Notes: a model not told the origin generated them from the letters alone. Counted from the stretch's first letter, positions 44,998-58,016 are shown. The stretch is DNA of 64,000 nt from Pleurodeles waltl (GCF_031143425.1 NW_027150038.1:62001-126000), one strand, 5' to 3'. Numbers and translations are program-made.

Positions 44998-45444
44998 AGA
45001 CACACTTGCCGTCTTGCTTCATGTGGCTATGCATTGTACTGGAACCACCACACTATGGAAACAGACACACCTGCTTGCTTTATGTGGCTATGCATTGGAC
45101 TGGGATGCAAGGATGAGGGCCAATGTTCATGACGCTCAAAGCTGAGCCTTCCGGAACACGATCTCTTCCCTTAGAAGAAAGGAACTGGGATCACTTTCAT
45201 TCCAAGAGGTGATTTCAGAACTGGACCCGAAATTACCATGGAGAAGCACTGTGCATTTAATGTTCCTACGAGCACTGCTGCTCCAGCACAGAAAAGCAGT
45301 TGCAAAAAAATCTCGCATACCTTCATGATGCTGAACCGTCTCGACGCCAGTATAAAGCATGTATTGCATTGCAACATGACATCTTACAAGAGTGAAAAGC
45401 AGAAATACTCCTGTTTAAAACACAGACTGAACCTATAAAGGTAG

Positions 45445-45516
45445 GGGTTTGTCTGGGATTTGAACCGAGGTCCTCTCACACCCGAAGCGAGAATCATACC
45501 CCTATACCAACTAGAC
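45445..45516 (-). pseudogene. Decayed tRNA-Pro(CGG), unit 13
   Basis: Same as unit 1. Confidence 0.85.
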
Positions 45517-46449
45517 TGCCGCTGCATAGTCATTTGAAACATCTTCTGAAGCGTCTTTCCGAAAAGCAGGGCCATTTGGAGGCTCTCTCTCTCTAAGCGT
45601 GCCATAGCAATTGATGTTTTCTGTCAAGGATTTTTTGTTTGTCTCTAGCAAGGCAAGAGGTAGTCAAAATGCCCTTTGCCAGTGAGCTGAACTAGGGCAC
45701 TGATGTGAAAAGCAGACCCTTTCTGGTAGTTGTAACCCGCTGCAAGTCATGGACCATTGCACCTTAGACTTCCCAACCAGAAGCACTGAAGGGCCTGCTA
45801 GCTCTTGAGCCAGAGGAGCATGCCTCTTGGATTCAAGCACACTTGCTTGATCAGCGCTCAATCAGGCTCGATCAGGCGAGATTTATATTAGTGGCTCATA
45901 GGCCTGAAACACTCACCTGGGAGACGCAGGGTGGCTGATTTCCCGGAATGGCCCTTGATGGGGAAATCACCTCCTTTCCCCCGCCTCATTTCAGAATTGT
46001 GTGCTAGTCGCAAGTCAGTGTTCAGGGGTTCATGGGTACTGCCTACTCCCAGCTGCCTCTCTGTCTTCTTCATGTAAATTGCAAGTCACGAGGAGGCACC
46101 ATTGCCAATATGCTCCGCCCACCTAACCAAGAAACCTAGTTTGAGCTTGTCTGCCTGTGTTGTTGCAGGGGCAGTGTCTTCTTTGCCCAAAAGGTGGCAG
46201 GAGAGCCTCACTTCAAACAATAGAATCAACTGCTTAAGTAGAAACCAGCATGGTAGTTACTGTCATAAAGTGCAGCTCTAACAGAAGGTGTGCCTGAGAC
46301 GCCCCTTCCAGTAATACACAGAATTTTGATTGAGGGCCCAGCCGATGGGTTGGTGGATTTCTCCTCACATGCCACAGCAGCTTCCAAAGATAGTGGTGTG
46401 AGGAGCTGGCTCTGCAAGCAGAGTAAGATTTAAGGGAAGAAAATACACC

Positions 46450-46561
46450 TGTCAGAAGTGGGATTTGAACCCACGCCTCCATGAAGAGACCAGAAGGCTC
46501 AGCTTCACTGAAGATCAAGCTCTCTTGAGTCTGGCGCCTTAGACCACTCGGCCATCCTGAC
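46450..46561 (-). tRNA. tRNA-Leu-CAA: tRNA-Leu(CAA) with intron, unit 14
   Basis: Consensus copy. Intron 46496-46523. Confidence 0.96.
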
Positions 46562-46867
46562 AGCCAAAACAGTGTGCAGGTCGGACTCTTCAGTCTGCAC
46601 TTGTTGATTTTGCCGCTTGCAATGTTCCTATCAAAGTCACAGCTTTAAAGGCCCCACAATATAACATGGCCAAGAAAAAAAAAAAAAACAGAACAAGAAA
46701 CAATGCACATGCACGACCACCGAGGGATGCAGATAACTTTTTAGCGTCCTGCAATAGTAAAGCACGTTTTACACAGGTCACAAGTTTTTAAAGGTCATTT
46801 CTGTCTAAGTGTGCATTGAGAGAGACTGAGGTTTTAGGGAGCAAACACAAAAGCTGCTGCTGCCAAG

Positions 46868-46940
46868 TGTTTCTGCCCGGTCTCGAACCGGGGACCTTTC
46901 GCGTGTGAGGCGAACGTGATAACCACTACACTACAGAAAC
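46868..46940 (-). tRNA. tRNA-Val-CAC: tRNA-Val(CAC), unit 14
   Basis: Identical to the unit 1 gene. Confidence 0.96.
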
Positions 46941-47328
46941 AAGCTTGCTGGTTTGACTGAAGGAGCACAGTTCCCCTCATATGTTTGCACGATTTCCTCT
47001 ATACTTTATCAGCAGTTGCTCGGAATGCGAGGGGTAAGTGTGAAAATTGCAGCGGTGTCAGCCAGCATGCATACACTCAGACGTCCTGAAAAATCCCACA
47101 GCTGCGGGCAGAGACAGACAAATATCTGATGCCTAAATGCCAGGAAGGAGAGCCTGTGAAATCATCACACAGGGCGCACTGAGAGCAAGCAGGAAGGAAG
47201 CCAAGGCATTGTAATCCATTTTTCGCCTGAGGCAAAAAATATGTTTTGCGCAACAATGCTTCGAGTGGAATGAGAAATGTTGAGGGGTTGTGTATTTTGA
47301 GCAGGATTTGATTGTTTTCCGCTAAAAT

Positions 47329-47400
47329 GGGCTCGTCCGGGATTTGAACCTGGGACCTCTCGCACCCTAAGCAAGAATCATACCCCTAGACCAACGAGCC
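47329..47400 (-). tRNA. tRNA-Pro-AGG: tRNA-Pro(AGG), unit 14
   Basis: One anticodon-stem change makes a T-G pair (CTTGC/GCGAG). Confidence 0.95.
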
Positions 47401-47590
47401 TGGGCACAGAAATGCAACGGCTCCGACCCTGCTCGGAGGGTTGGTGACAGAGAGTGGGAGACTACATCCCAAAGCAAGAAACTGCACATGGTGCTCTCTT
47501 CTGCAGTACGACTAGAGTCATTTGCATGGTCTTCATCGAACATGACATAAAAAGCCTCTATCCTTTAGACATTTTGGCCCAGATTTACAA

Positions 47591-48209
47591 GAAAATGACT
47601 AAGTGCGACGCTGTGCCAAATTTGCAAGCCCCACGCGCCGTCATTTTCAAAATGCAGGGAAGCACCGTATTTAGTAGAATACAGCGCACCCCTGTGCTTC
47701 CCCCTGCGCCAGCTCTAAATTAGCTGCTGAGCGCCAACGCAGCCGTTCTTGCACCATGGTACAAGGATGACTGCGTTGAGGGGGAAATTGTTTTTGTGCA
47801 GGAAGGGACACCTTCCTGCCCAAAAAAAAATCTTCAATGGTGATTTGCTCTTACTTCTATGTGTGCTGCAGAATGCATCACACATAGAAAGAGCAAAAAC
47901 AAGGAGAAATGAAAACATTTCTCCTCAGTGCGCCACTCTAACGACACCCCTGGGATGGCGTTGGATTTTGGTGCTGACGCAGATTTACGCCAACTCCTAA
48001 ATCTGGAGCAGCATCAAAATGCTATGGTGTTGCTGTGGCACACTCCCAACAACACCCATTGCACGCCCCTTCCAGGGAACGCGCTGCGTGCTAAGGGGCC
48101 GTATTTACAAGGTGGTGTTAAGCCACAAAAAGTGGCTGAACGCCATCTTGTAAATACCGCGCAGTGCATAGTGCCACCGGGGCGTCACTAAAAGTGATGC
48201 TCCGGTGGC
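47591..48209. repeat. Hairpin cascade, unit 14
   Basis: Same variants as unit 13. Confidence 0.85.
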
Positions 48210-48505
48210 GATAGGACCTTGTAAGTCTGGCACTTTATTTGCTCAAGGTGTGTGTTCTTGGTGAGGGCAGGAAAGGTATTTTCGCTCTCGTACCTTCCTT
48301 CCTTGGCTGGCTTGAATGCTGTAGGCTCAGGCTTCATTGCAAAGGTCAAACAGTGAGCAACTGACTGCCGTAAGCTGGCGCAACTCCTCTTGGTGAGCTG
48401 TGACAGATGCCCCAGGAGCATAGTACCTCACGATGGTGAGGGATAGACACAGTCTCTTTTATCTCAGCTTGCCTGTCAGGTGAGGCAGGAAATGCAAATA
48501 CTGTG

Positions 48506-48578
48506 AAAAAGCCCAGCGACTCGAACCAGGGACCTTTCGCATGTGAGGTGCGCATGATAACCACTACACTAGACAAAC
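48506..48578 (-). pseudogene. Decayed tRNA-Val, unit 14
   Basis: Same as unit 1. Confidence 0.85.
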
Positions 48579-49025
48579 AGACACACTTGCCGGCTTGCTT
48601 CATGTGGCTATGCATTGTACTGGAACCACCACACTATGGAAACAGACACACCTGCTTGCTTTATGTGGCTATGCATTGGACTGGGATGCAAGGATGAGGG
48701 CCAATGTTCATGACGCTCAAAGCTGAGCCTTCCGGAACACGATCTCTTCCCTTGGAAGAAAGGAACTGGGATCACTTTCATTCCAAGAGGTGATTTCAGA
48801 ACTGGACCCGAAATTACCATGGAGAAGCACTGTGCATTTAATGTTCCTACGAGCACTGCTGCTCCAGCACAGAAAAGCAGTTGCAAAAAAATCTCGCATA
48901 CCTTCATGATGCTGAACCGTCTCGACGCCAGTATAAAGCATGTATTGCATTGCAACATGACATCTTACAAGAGTGAAAAGCAGAAATACTCCTGTTTAAA
49001 ACACAGACTGAACCTATAAAGGTAG

Positions 49026-49097
49026 GGGTTTGTCTGGGATTTGAACCGAGGTCCTCTCACACCCGAAGCGAGAATCATACCCCTATACCAACTAGAC
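49026..49097 (-). pseudogene. Decayed tRNA-Pro(CGG), unit 14
   Basis: Same as unit 1. Confidence 0.85.
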
Positions 49098-50001
49098 TGC
49101 CGCTGCATAGTCATTTGAAACATCTTCTGAAGCGTCTTTCCGAAAAGCAGGGCCATTTGGAGGCTCTCTCTCTCTAAGCGTGCCATAGCAATTGATGTTT
49201 TCTGTCAAGGATTTTTTGTTTGTCTCTAGCAAGGCAAGAGGTAGTCAAAATGCCCTGTGCCAGTGAGCTGAACTAGGGCACTGATGTGAAAAGCAGACCC
49301 TTTCTGGTAGTTGTAACCCGCTGCAAGTCATGGACCATTGCACCTTAGACTTCCCAACCAGAAGCACTGAAGGGCCTGCTAGCTCTTGAGCCAGAGGAGC
49401 ATGCCTCTTGGATTCAAGCACACTTGCTTGATCAGCGCTCAATTAGGCTCGATCAGGCGAGATTTATATTAGTGGCTCATAGGCCTGAAACACTCACCTG
49501 GGAGACGCAGGGTGGCTGATTTCCCGGAATGGCCCTTGATGGGGAAATCACCTCCTTTCCCCCGCCTCATTTCAGAATTGTGTGCTAGTCGCAAGTCAGT
49601 GTTCAGGGGTTCATGGGTACTGCCTACTCCCAGCTGCCTCTCTGTCTTCTTCATGTAAATTGCAAGTCACGAGGAGGCACCATTGCCAATATGCTCCGCC
49701 CACCTAACCAAGAAACCTAGTTTGAGCTTGTCTGCCTGTGTTGTTGCAGGGGCAGTGTCTTCTTTGCCCAAAAGGTGGCAGGAGAGCCTCACTTCAAACA
49801 ATAGAATCAACTGCTTAAGTAGAAACCAGCATGGTAGTTACTGTCATAAAGTGCAGCTCTAACAGAAGGTGTGCCTGAGACGCCCCTTCCAGTAATACAC
49901 AGAATTTTGATTGAGGGCCCAGCCGATGGGTTGGTGGATTTCTCCTCACATGCCACAGCAGCTTCCAAAGCAGAGCAAGATTTAAGGGAAGAAAACATAC
50001 C

Positions 50002-50113
50002 TGTCAGAAGTGGGATTTGAACCCACGCCTCCATGAAGAGACCAGAAGGCTCAGCTTCACTGAAGATCAAGCTCTCTTGAGTCTGGCGCCTTAGACCACT
50101 CGGCCATCCTGAC
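50002..50113 (-). tRNA. tRNA-Leu-CAA: tRNA-Leu(CAA) with intron, unit 15
   Basis: Consensus copy, intron 50048-50075. The 3' flank differs (GAAAACATACC on the plus strand), but the TTTT terminator is kept. Confidence 0.96.
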
Positions 50114-50420
50114 AGCCAAAACAGTGTGCAGGTCGGACTCTTCAGTCTGCACTTGTTGATTTTGCCGCTTGCAATGTTCCTATCAAAGTCACAGCTTTAA
50201 AGGCCCCACAATATAACATGGCCAAGAAAAAAAAAAAAAAACAGAACAAGAAACAATGCACATGCACGACCACCGAGGGATGCAGATAACTTTTTAGCGT
50301 CCTGCAATAGTAAAGCACGTTTTACACAGGTCACAAGTTTTTAAAGGTCATTTCTGTCTAAGTGTGCATTGAGAGAGACTGAGGTTTTAGGGAGCAAACA
50401 CAAAAGCTGCTGCTGCCAAG

Positions 50421-50493
50421 TGTTTCTGCCCGGTCTCGATTCGGGGACCTTTCGCATGTGAGGCGAACGTGATAACCACTACACTACAGAAAC
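50421..50493 (-). tRNA. tRNA-Val-CAC: tRNA-Val(CAC), unit 15, damaged B box
   Basis: Full length, but on the gene strand GGTTCGAGACC has become GAATCGAGACC. G53 and T54 are both lost, so the last T-stem pair and the conserved start of the B box are broken. Base 38 is T. Reduced Pol III transcription or rapid decay is likely (inference). Confidence 0.85.
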
Positions 50494-50881
50494 AAGCTTG
50501 CTGGTTTGACTGAAGGAGCACAGTTCCCCTCATATGTTTGCACGATTTCCTCTATACTTTATCAGCAGTTGCTCGGAATGCGAGGGGTAAGTGTGAAAAT
50601 TGCAGCGGTGTCAGCCAGCATGCATACACTCAGACGTCCTGAAAAATCCCACAGCTGTGGGCAGAGACAGACAAATATCTGATGCCTAAATGCCAGGAAG
50701 GAGAGCCTGTGAAATCATCACACAGGGCGCACTGAGAGCAAGCAGGAAGGAAGCCAAGGCATTGTAATCCATTTTTCGCCTGAGGCAAAAAATATGTTTT
50801 GCGCAACAATGCTTCGAGTGGAATGAGAAATGTTGAGGGGTTGTGTATTTTGAGCAGGATTTGATTGTTTTCCGCTAAAAT

Positions 50882-50953
50882 GGGCTCGTCCGGGATTTGA
50901 ACCTGGGACCTCTCGCACCCTAAGCGAGAATCATACCCCTAGACCAACGTGCC
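50882..50953 (-). tRNA. tRNA-Pro-AGG: tRNA-Pro(AGG), unit 15
   Basis: T4 to A in the acceptor stem leaves an A-A mismatch. This is private to this unit, since unit 17 is consensus here. Confidence 0.92.
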
Positions 50954-51143
50954 TGGGCACAGAAATGCAACGGCTCCGACCCTGCTCGGAGGGTTGGTGA
51001 CAGAGAGTGGGAGACTACATCCCAAAGCAAGAAACTGCACATGGTGCTCTCTTCTGCAGTACGACTAGAGTCATTTGCATGGTCTTCATCGAACATGACA
51101 TAAAAAGCCTCTATCCTTTAGACATTTTGGCCCAGATTTACAA

Positions 51144-51762
51144 GAAAATGACTAAGCGCGACGCTGTGCCAAATTTGCAAGCCCCACGCGCCGTCATTTT
51201 CAAAATGCAGGGAAGCGCCGTATTTAGTAGAATACAGCGCACCCCTGTGCTTCCCCCTGCGCCAGCTCTAAATTAGCTGCTGAGCGCCAACGCAGCCGTT
51301 CTTGCACCATGGTACAAGGATGACTGCGTTGAGGGGGAAATTGTTTTTGTGCAGGAAGGGACACCTTCCTGCCCAAAAAAAAATCTTCAATGGTGATTTG
51401 CTCTTACTTCTATGTGTGCTGCAGAATGCATCACACATAGAAAGAGCAAAAACAAGGAGAAATGAAAACATTTCTCCTCAGTGCGCCACTCTAACGACAC
51501 CCCTGGGATGGCGTTGGATTTTGGTGCTGACGCAGATTTACGCCAACTCCTAAATCTGGAGCAGCATCAAAATGCTATGGTGTTGCTGTGGCACACTCCC
51601 AACAACACCCATTGCACGCCCCTTCCAGGGAACGCGCTGCGTGCTAAGGGGCCGTATTTACAAGGTGGTGTTAAGCCACAAAAAGTGGCTGAACGCCATC
51701 TTGTAAATACCGCGCAGTGCATAGTGCCACCGGGGCGTCACTAAAAGTGATGCTCCGGTGGC
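51144..51762. repeat. Hairpin cascade, unit 15
   Basis: Same block with the 9-A run. Confidence 0.85.
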
Positions 51763-52058
51763 GATAGGACCTTGTAAGTCTGGCACTTTATTTGCTCAAG
51801 GTGTGTGTTCTTGGTGAGGGCAGGAAAGCTATTTTCGCTCTCGTACCTTCCTTCCTTGGCTGGGTTGAATGCTGTAGTCTCAGGCTTCATTGCAAAGGTC
51901 AAACAGTGAGCAACTGACTGCCGTAAGCTGGCGCAACTCCTCTTGGTGAGCTGTGACAGATGCCCCAGGAGCGTAGTACCTCACGATGGTGAGGGATAGA
52001 CACAGTCTGTTTTATCTCAGCTTGCCTGTCAGGTGAGGCAGGAAATGCAAATACTGTG

Positions 52059-52131
52059 AAAAAGCCCAGCGACTCGAACCAGGGACCTTTCGCATGTGAG
52101 GTGCGCATGATAACCACTACACTAGACAAAC
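52059..52131 (-). pseudogene. Decayed tRNA-Val, unit 15
   Basis: Same as unit 1. Confidence 0.85.
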
Positions 52132-52578
52132 AGACACACTTGCCGGCTTGCTTCATGTGGCTATGCATTGTACTGGAACCACCACACTATGGAAACAGAC
52201 ACACCTGCTTGCTTTATGTGGCTATGCATTGGACTGGGATGCAAGGATGAGGGCCAATGTTCATGACGCTCAAAGCTGAGCCTTCCGGAACACGATCTCT
52301 TCCCTTGGAAGAAAGGAACTGGGATCACTTTCATTCCAAGAGGTGATTTCAGAACTGGACCCGAAATTACCATGGAGAAGCACTGTGCATTTAATGTTCC
52401 TACGAGCACTGCTGCTCCAGCACAGAAAAGCAGTTGCAAAGAAATCTCGCATACCTTCATGATGCTGAACCGTCTCGACGCCAGTATAAAGCATGTATTG
52501 CATTGCAACATGACATCTTACAAGAGTGAAAAGCAGAAATACTCCTGTTTAAAACACAGACTGAACCTATAAAGGTAG

Positions 52579-52650
52579 GGGTTTGTCTGGGATTTGAACC
52601 GAGGTCCTCTCACACCCGAAGCGAGAATCATACCCCTATACCAACTAGAC
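52579..52650 (-). pseudogene. Decayed tRNA-Pro(CGG), unit 15
   Basis: Same as unit 1. Confidence 0.85.
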
Positions 52651-53583
52651 TGCCGCTGCATAGTCATTTGAAACATCTTCTGAAGCGTCTTTCCGAAAAG
52701 CAGGGCCATTTGGAGGCTCTCTCTCTCTAAGCGTGCCATAGCAATTGATGTTTTCTGTCAAGGATTTTTTGTTTGTCTCTAGCAAGGCAAGAGGTAGTCA
52801 AAATGCCCTGTGCCAGTGAGCTGAACTAGGGCACTGATGTGAAAAGCAGACCCTTTCTGGTAGTTGTAACCCGCTGCAAGTCATAGACCATTGCACCTTA
52901 GACTTCCCAACCAGAAGCACTGAAGGGCCTGCTAGCTCTTGAGCCAGAGGAGCATGCCTCTTGGATTCAAGCACACTTGCTTGATCAGCGCTCAATCAGG
53001 CTCGATCAGGCGAGATTTATATTAGTGGCTCATAGGCCTGAAACACTCACCTGGGAGACGCAGGGTGGCTGATTTCCCGGAATGGCCCTTGATGGGGAAA
53101 TCACCTCCTTTCCCCCGCCTCATTTCAGAATTGTGTGCTAGTCGCAAGTCAGTGTTCAGGGGTTCATGGGTACTGCCTACTCCCAGCTGCCTCTCTGTCT
53201 TCTTCATGTAAATTGCAAGTCACGAGGAGGCACCATTGCCAATATGCTCCGCCCACCTAACCAAGAAACCTAGTTTGAGCTTGTCTGCCTGTGTTGTTGC
53301 AGGGGCAGTGTCTTCTTTGCCCAAAAGGTGGCAGGAGAGCCTCACTTCAAACAATAGAATCAACTGTTTAAGTAGAAACCAGCATGGTAGTTACTGTCAT
53401 AAAGTGCAGCTCTAACAGAAGGTGTGCCTGAGACGCCCCTTCCAGTAATACACAGAATTTTGATTGAGGGCCCAGCCGATGGGTTGGTGGATTTCTCCTC
53501 ACATGCCACAGCAGCTTCCAAAGATAGTGGTGTGAGGAGCTGGCTCTGCAAGCAGAGTAAGATTTAAGGGAAGAAAATACACC

Positions 53584-53695
53584 TGTCAGAAGTGGGATTT
53601 GAACCCACGCCTCCATGAAGAGACCAGAAGGCTCAGCTTCACTGAAGATCAAGCTCTCTTGAGTCTGGCGCCTTAGACCACTCGGCCATCCTGAC
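53584..53695 (-). tRNA. tRNA-Leu-CAA: tRNA-Leu(CAA) with intron, unit 16
   Basis: Consensus copy. Intron 53630-53657. Confidence 0.96.
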
Positions 53696-54002
53696 AGCCA
53701 AAACAGTGGGCAGGTCGGACTCTTCAGTCTGCACTTGTTGATTTTGCCGCTTGCAATGTTCCTATCAAAGTCACAGCTTTAAAGGCCCCACAATATAACA
53801 TGGCCAAGAAAAAAAAAAAAAAACAGAACAAGAAACAATGCACATGCACGACCACCGAGGGATGCAGATAACTTTTTAGCGTCCTGCAATAGTAAAGCAC
53901 GTTTTACACAGGTCACAAGTTTTTAAAGGTCATTTCTGTCTAAGTGTGCATTGAGAGAGACTGAGGTTTTAGGGAGCAAACACAAAAGCTGCTGCTGCCA
54001 AG

Positions 54003-54075
54003 TGTTTCTGCCCGGTCTCGAACCGGGGACCTTCCGCTTGTGAGGCGAACGTGATAACCACTACACTACAGAAAC
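54003..54075 (-). tRNA. tRNA-Val-CAC: tRNA-Val(CAC), unit 16
   Basis: Two changes: base 38 C to A, and A42 to G (a T-G pair). Acceptor, D and T arms are intact. Confidence 0.93.
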
Positions 54076-54463
54076 AAGCTTGCTGGTTTGACTGAAGGAG
54101 CACAGTTCCCCTCATATGTTTGCACGATTTCCTCTATACTTTATCAGCAGTTGCTCGGAATGCGAGGGGTAAGTGTGAAAATTGCAGCGGTGTCAGCCAG
54201 CATGCATACACTCAGACGTCCTGAAAAATCCCACAGCTGCGGGCAGAGACAGACAAATATCTGATGCCTAAATGCCAGGAAGGAGAGCCTGTGAAATCAT
54301 CACACAGGGCGCACTGAGAGCAAGCAGGAAGGAAGCCAAGGCATTGTAATCCATTTTTCGCCTGAGGCAAAAAATATGTTTTGCGCAACAATGCTTCGAG
54401 TGGAATGAGAAATGTTGAGGGGTTGTGTATTTTGAGCAGGATTTGATTGTTTTCCGCTAAAAT

Positions 54464-54535
54464 GGGCTCGTCCGGGATTTGAACCTGGGACCTCTCGCAC
54501 CCTAAGCGAGAATCATACCCCTAGACCAACGAGCC
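54464..54535 (-). tRNA. tRNA-Pro-AGG: tRNA-Pro(AGG), unit 16
   Basis: Identical to unit 1. Confidence 0.96.
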
Positions 54536-54725
54536 TGGGCACAGAAATGCAACGGCTCCGACCCTGCTCGGAGGGTTGGTGACAGAGAGTGGGAGACTAC
54601 ATCCCAAAGCAAGAAACTGCACATGGTGCTCTCTTCTGCAGTACGACTAGAGTCATTTGCATGGTCTTCATCGAACATGACATAAAAAGCCTCTATCCTT
54701 TAGACATTTTGGCCCAGATTTACAA

Positions 54726-55344
54726 GAAAATGACTAAGCGCGACGCTGTGCCAAATTTGCAAGCCCCACGCGCCGTCATTTTCAAAATGCAGGGAAGCGC
54801 CGTATTTAGTAGAATACAGCGCACCCCTGTGCTTCCCCCTGCGCCAGCTCTAAATTAGCTGCTGAGCGCCAATGCAGCCGTTCTTGCACCATGGTACAAG
54901 GATGACTGCGTTGAGGGGGAAATTGTTTTTGTGCAGGAAGGGACACCTTCCTGCCCAAAAAAAAATCTTCAATGGTGATTTGCTCTTACTTCTATGTGTG
55001 CTGCAGAATGCATCACACATAGAAAGAGCAAAAACAAGGAGAAATGAAAACATTTCTCCTCAGTGCGCCACTCTAACGACACCCCTGGGATGGCGTTGGA
55101 TTTTGGTGCTGACGCAGATTTACGCCAACTCCTAAATCTGGAGCAGCATCAAAATGCTATGGTGTTGCTGTGGCACACTCCCAACAACACCCATTGCACG
55201 CCCCTTCCAGGGAACGCGCTGCGTGCTAAGGGGCCGTATTTACAAGGTGGTGTTAAGCCACAAAAAGTGGCTGAACGCCATCTTGTAAATACCGCGCAGT
55301 GCATAGTGCCACCGGGGCGTCACTAAAAGTGATGCTCCGGTGGC
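54726..55344. repeat. Hairpin cascade, unit 16
   Basis: Same block with the 9-A run. AATGCAG replaces AACGCAG in the third hairpin. Confidence 0.85.
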
Positions 55345-55640
55345 GATAGGACCTTGTAAGTCTGGCACTTTATTTGCTCAAGGTGTGTGTTCTTGGTGAG
55401 GGCAGGAAAGGTATTTTCGCTCTCGTACCTTCCTTCCTTGGCTGGTTTGAATGCTGTAGGCTCAGGCTTCATTGCAAAGGTCAAACAGTGAGCAACTGAC
55501 TGCCGTAAGCTGGCGCAACTCCTCTTGGTGAGCTGTGACAGATGCCCCAGGAGCATAGTACCTCACGATGGTGAGGGATAGACACAGTCTCTTTTATCTC
55601 AGCTTGCCTGTCAGGTGAGGCAGGAAATGCAAATACTGTG

Positions 55641-55713
55641 AAAAAGCCCAGCGACTCGAACCAGGGACCTTTCGCATGTGAGGTGCGCATGATAACCACT
55701 ACACTAGACAAAC
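55641..55713 (-). pseudogene. Decayed tRNA-Val, unit 16
   Basis: Same as unit 1. Confidence 0.85.
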
Positions 55714-56160
55714 AGACACACTTGCCGGCTTGCTTCATGTGGCTATGCATTGTACTGGAACCACCACACTATGGAAACAGACACACCTGCTTGCTTTATG
55801 TGGCTATGCATTGGACTGGGATGCAAGGATGAGGGCCAATGTTCATGACGCTTAAAGCTGAGCCTTCCGGAACACGATCTCTTCCCTTGGAAGAAAGGAA
55901 CTGGGATCACTTTCATTCCAAGAGGTGATTTCAGAACTGGACCCGAAATTACCATGGAGAAGCACTGTGCATTTAATGTTCCTACGAGCACTGCTGCTCC
56001 AGCACAGAAAAGCAGTTGCAAAAAAATCTCGCATACCTTCATGATGCTGAACCGTCTCGACGCCAGTATAAAGCATGTATTGCATTGCAACATGACATCT
56101 TACAAGAGTGAAAAGCAGAAATTCTCCTGTTTAAAACACAGACTGAACCTATAAAGGTAG

Positions 56161-56232
56161 GGGTTTGTCTGGGATTTGAACCGAGGTCCTCTCACACCCG
56201 AAGCGAGAATCATACCCCTATACCAACTAGAC
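56161..56232 (-). pseudogene. Decayed tRNA-Pro(CGG), unit 16
   Basis: Same as unit 1. Confidence 0.85.
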
Positions 56233-57136
56233 TGCCGCTGCATAGTCATTTGAAACATCTTCTGAAGCGTCTTTCCGAAAAGCAGGGCCATTTGGAGGCT
56301 CTCTCTCTCTAAGCGTGCCATAGCAATTGATGTTTTCTGTCAAGGATTTTTTGTTTGTCTCTAGCAAGGCAAGAGGTAGTCAAAATGCCCTGTGCCAGTG
56401 AGCTGAACTAGGGCACTGATGTGAAAAGCAGACCCTTTCTGGTAGTTGTAACCCGCTGCAAGTCATGGACCATTGCACCTTAGACTTCCCAACCAGAAGC
56501 ACTGAAGGGCCTGCTAGCTCTTGAGCCAGAGGAGCATGCCTCTTGGATTCAAGCACACTTGCTTGATCAGCGCTCAATCAGGCTCGATCAGGCGAGATTT
56601 ATATTAGTGGCTCATAGGCCTGAAACACTCACCTGGGAGACGCAGGGTGGCTGATTTCCCGGAATGGCCCTTGATGGGGAAATCACCTCCTTTCCCCCGC
56701 CTCATTTCAGAATTGTGTGCTAGTCGCAAGTCAGTGTTCAGGGGTTCATGGGTACTGCCTACTCCCAGCTGCCTCTCTGTCTTCTTCATGTAAATTGCAA
56801 GTCACGAGGAGGCACCATTGCCAATATGCTCCGCCCACCTAACCAAGAAACCTAGTTTGAGCTTGTCTGCCTGTGTTGTTGCAGGGGCAGTGTCTTCTTT
56901 GCCCAAAAGGTGGCAGGAGAGCCTCACTTCAAACAATAGAATCAACTGCTTAAGTAGAAACCAGCATGGTAGTTACTGTCATAAAGTGCAGCTCTAACAG
57001 AAGGTGTGCCTGAGACGCCCCTTCCAGTAATACACAGAATTTTGATTGAGGGCCCAGCCGATGGGTTGGTGGATTTCTCCTCACATGCCACAGCAGCTTC
57101 CAAAGCAGAGCAAGATTTAAGGGAAGAAAACATACC

Positions 57137-57248
57137 TGTCAGAAGTGGGATTTGAACCCACGCCTCCATGAAGAGACCAGAAGGCTCAGCTTCACTGAAG
57201 ATCAAGCTCTCTTGAGTCTGGCGCCTTAGACCACTCGGCCATCCTGAC
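57137..57248 (-). tRNA. tRNA-Leu-CAA: tRNA-Leu(CAA) with intron, unit 17
   Basis: Consensus copy, intron 57183-57210. It has the same altered 3' flank as unit 15. Confidence 0.96.
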
Positions 57249-57555
57249 AGCCAAAACAGTGTGCAGGTCGGACTCTTCAGTCTGCACTTGTTGATTTTGC
57301 CGCTTGCAATGTTCCTATCAAAGTCACAGCTTTAAAGGCCCCACAATATAACATGGCCAAGAAAAAAAAAAAAAAACAGAACAAGAAACAATGCACATGC
57401 ACGACCACCGAGGGATGCAGATAACTTTTTAGCGTCCTGCAATAGTAAAGCACGTTTTACACAGGTCACAAGTTTTTAAAGGTCATTTCTGTCTAAGTGT
57501 GCATTGAGAGAGACTGAGGTTTTAGGGAGCAAACACAAAAGCTGCTGCTGCCAAG

Positions 57556-57628
57556 TGTTTCTGCCCGGTCTCGATTCGGGGACCTTTCGCATGTGAGGCG
57601 AACGTGATAACCACTACACTACAGAAAC
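57556..57628 (-). tRNA. tRNA-Val-CAC: tRNA-Val(CAC), unit 17, damaged B box
   Basis: Same allele as unit 15, with G53 and T54 replaced by A. Confidence 0.85.
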
Positions 57629-58016
57629 AAGCTTGCTGGTTTGACTGAAGGAGCACAGTTCCCCTCATATGTTTGCACGATTTCCTCTATACTTTATCAG
57701 CAGTTGCTCGGAATGCGAGGGGTAAGTGTGAAAATTGCAGCGGTGTCAGCCAGCATGCATACACTCAGACGTCCTGAAAAATCCCACAGCTGTGGGCAGA
57801 GACAGACAAATATCTGATGCCTAAATGCCAGGAAGGAGAGCCTGTGAAATCATCACACAGGGCGCACTGAGAGCAAGCAGGAAGGAAGCCAAGGCATTGT
57901 AATCCATTTTTCGCCTGAGGCAAAAAATATGTTTTGCGCAACAATGCTTCGAGTGGAATGAGAAATGTTGAGGGGTTGTGTATTTTGAGCAGGATTTGAT
58001 TGTTTTCCGCTAAAAT

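Larger units (their letters stand above)
42868..46449 (-). repeat. Array unit 13 (3582 bp)
   Basis: The first unit with 9 rather than 10 A in the cascade A-run (44241-44249). Its tail shares CCCTTTGCCAG and TTGCCGTCTTG with unit 12. Confidence 0.95.
46450..50001 (-). repeat. Array unit 14 (3552 bp)
   Basis: Cascade variants match unit 13. The 29-bp module is absent before the next Leu. Confidence 0.95.
50002..53583 (-). repeat. Array unit 15 (3582 bp), first half of a two-unit repeat
   Basis: Nearly identical to unit 17, including a damaged Val B box, GGGTTGAATG near 51862 and TCTGTTTTATC near 52007. Confidence 0.95.
53584..57136 (-). repeat. Array unit 16 (3553 bp), second half of a two-unit repeat
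   Basis: Pairs with unit 18. The 29-bp module is present before its Leu and absent before the next. Confidence 0.95.
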
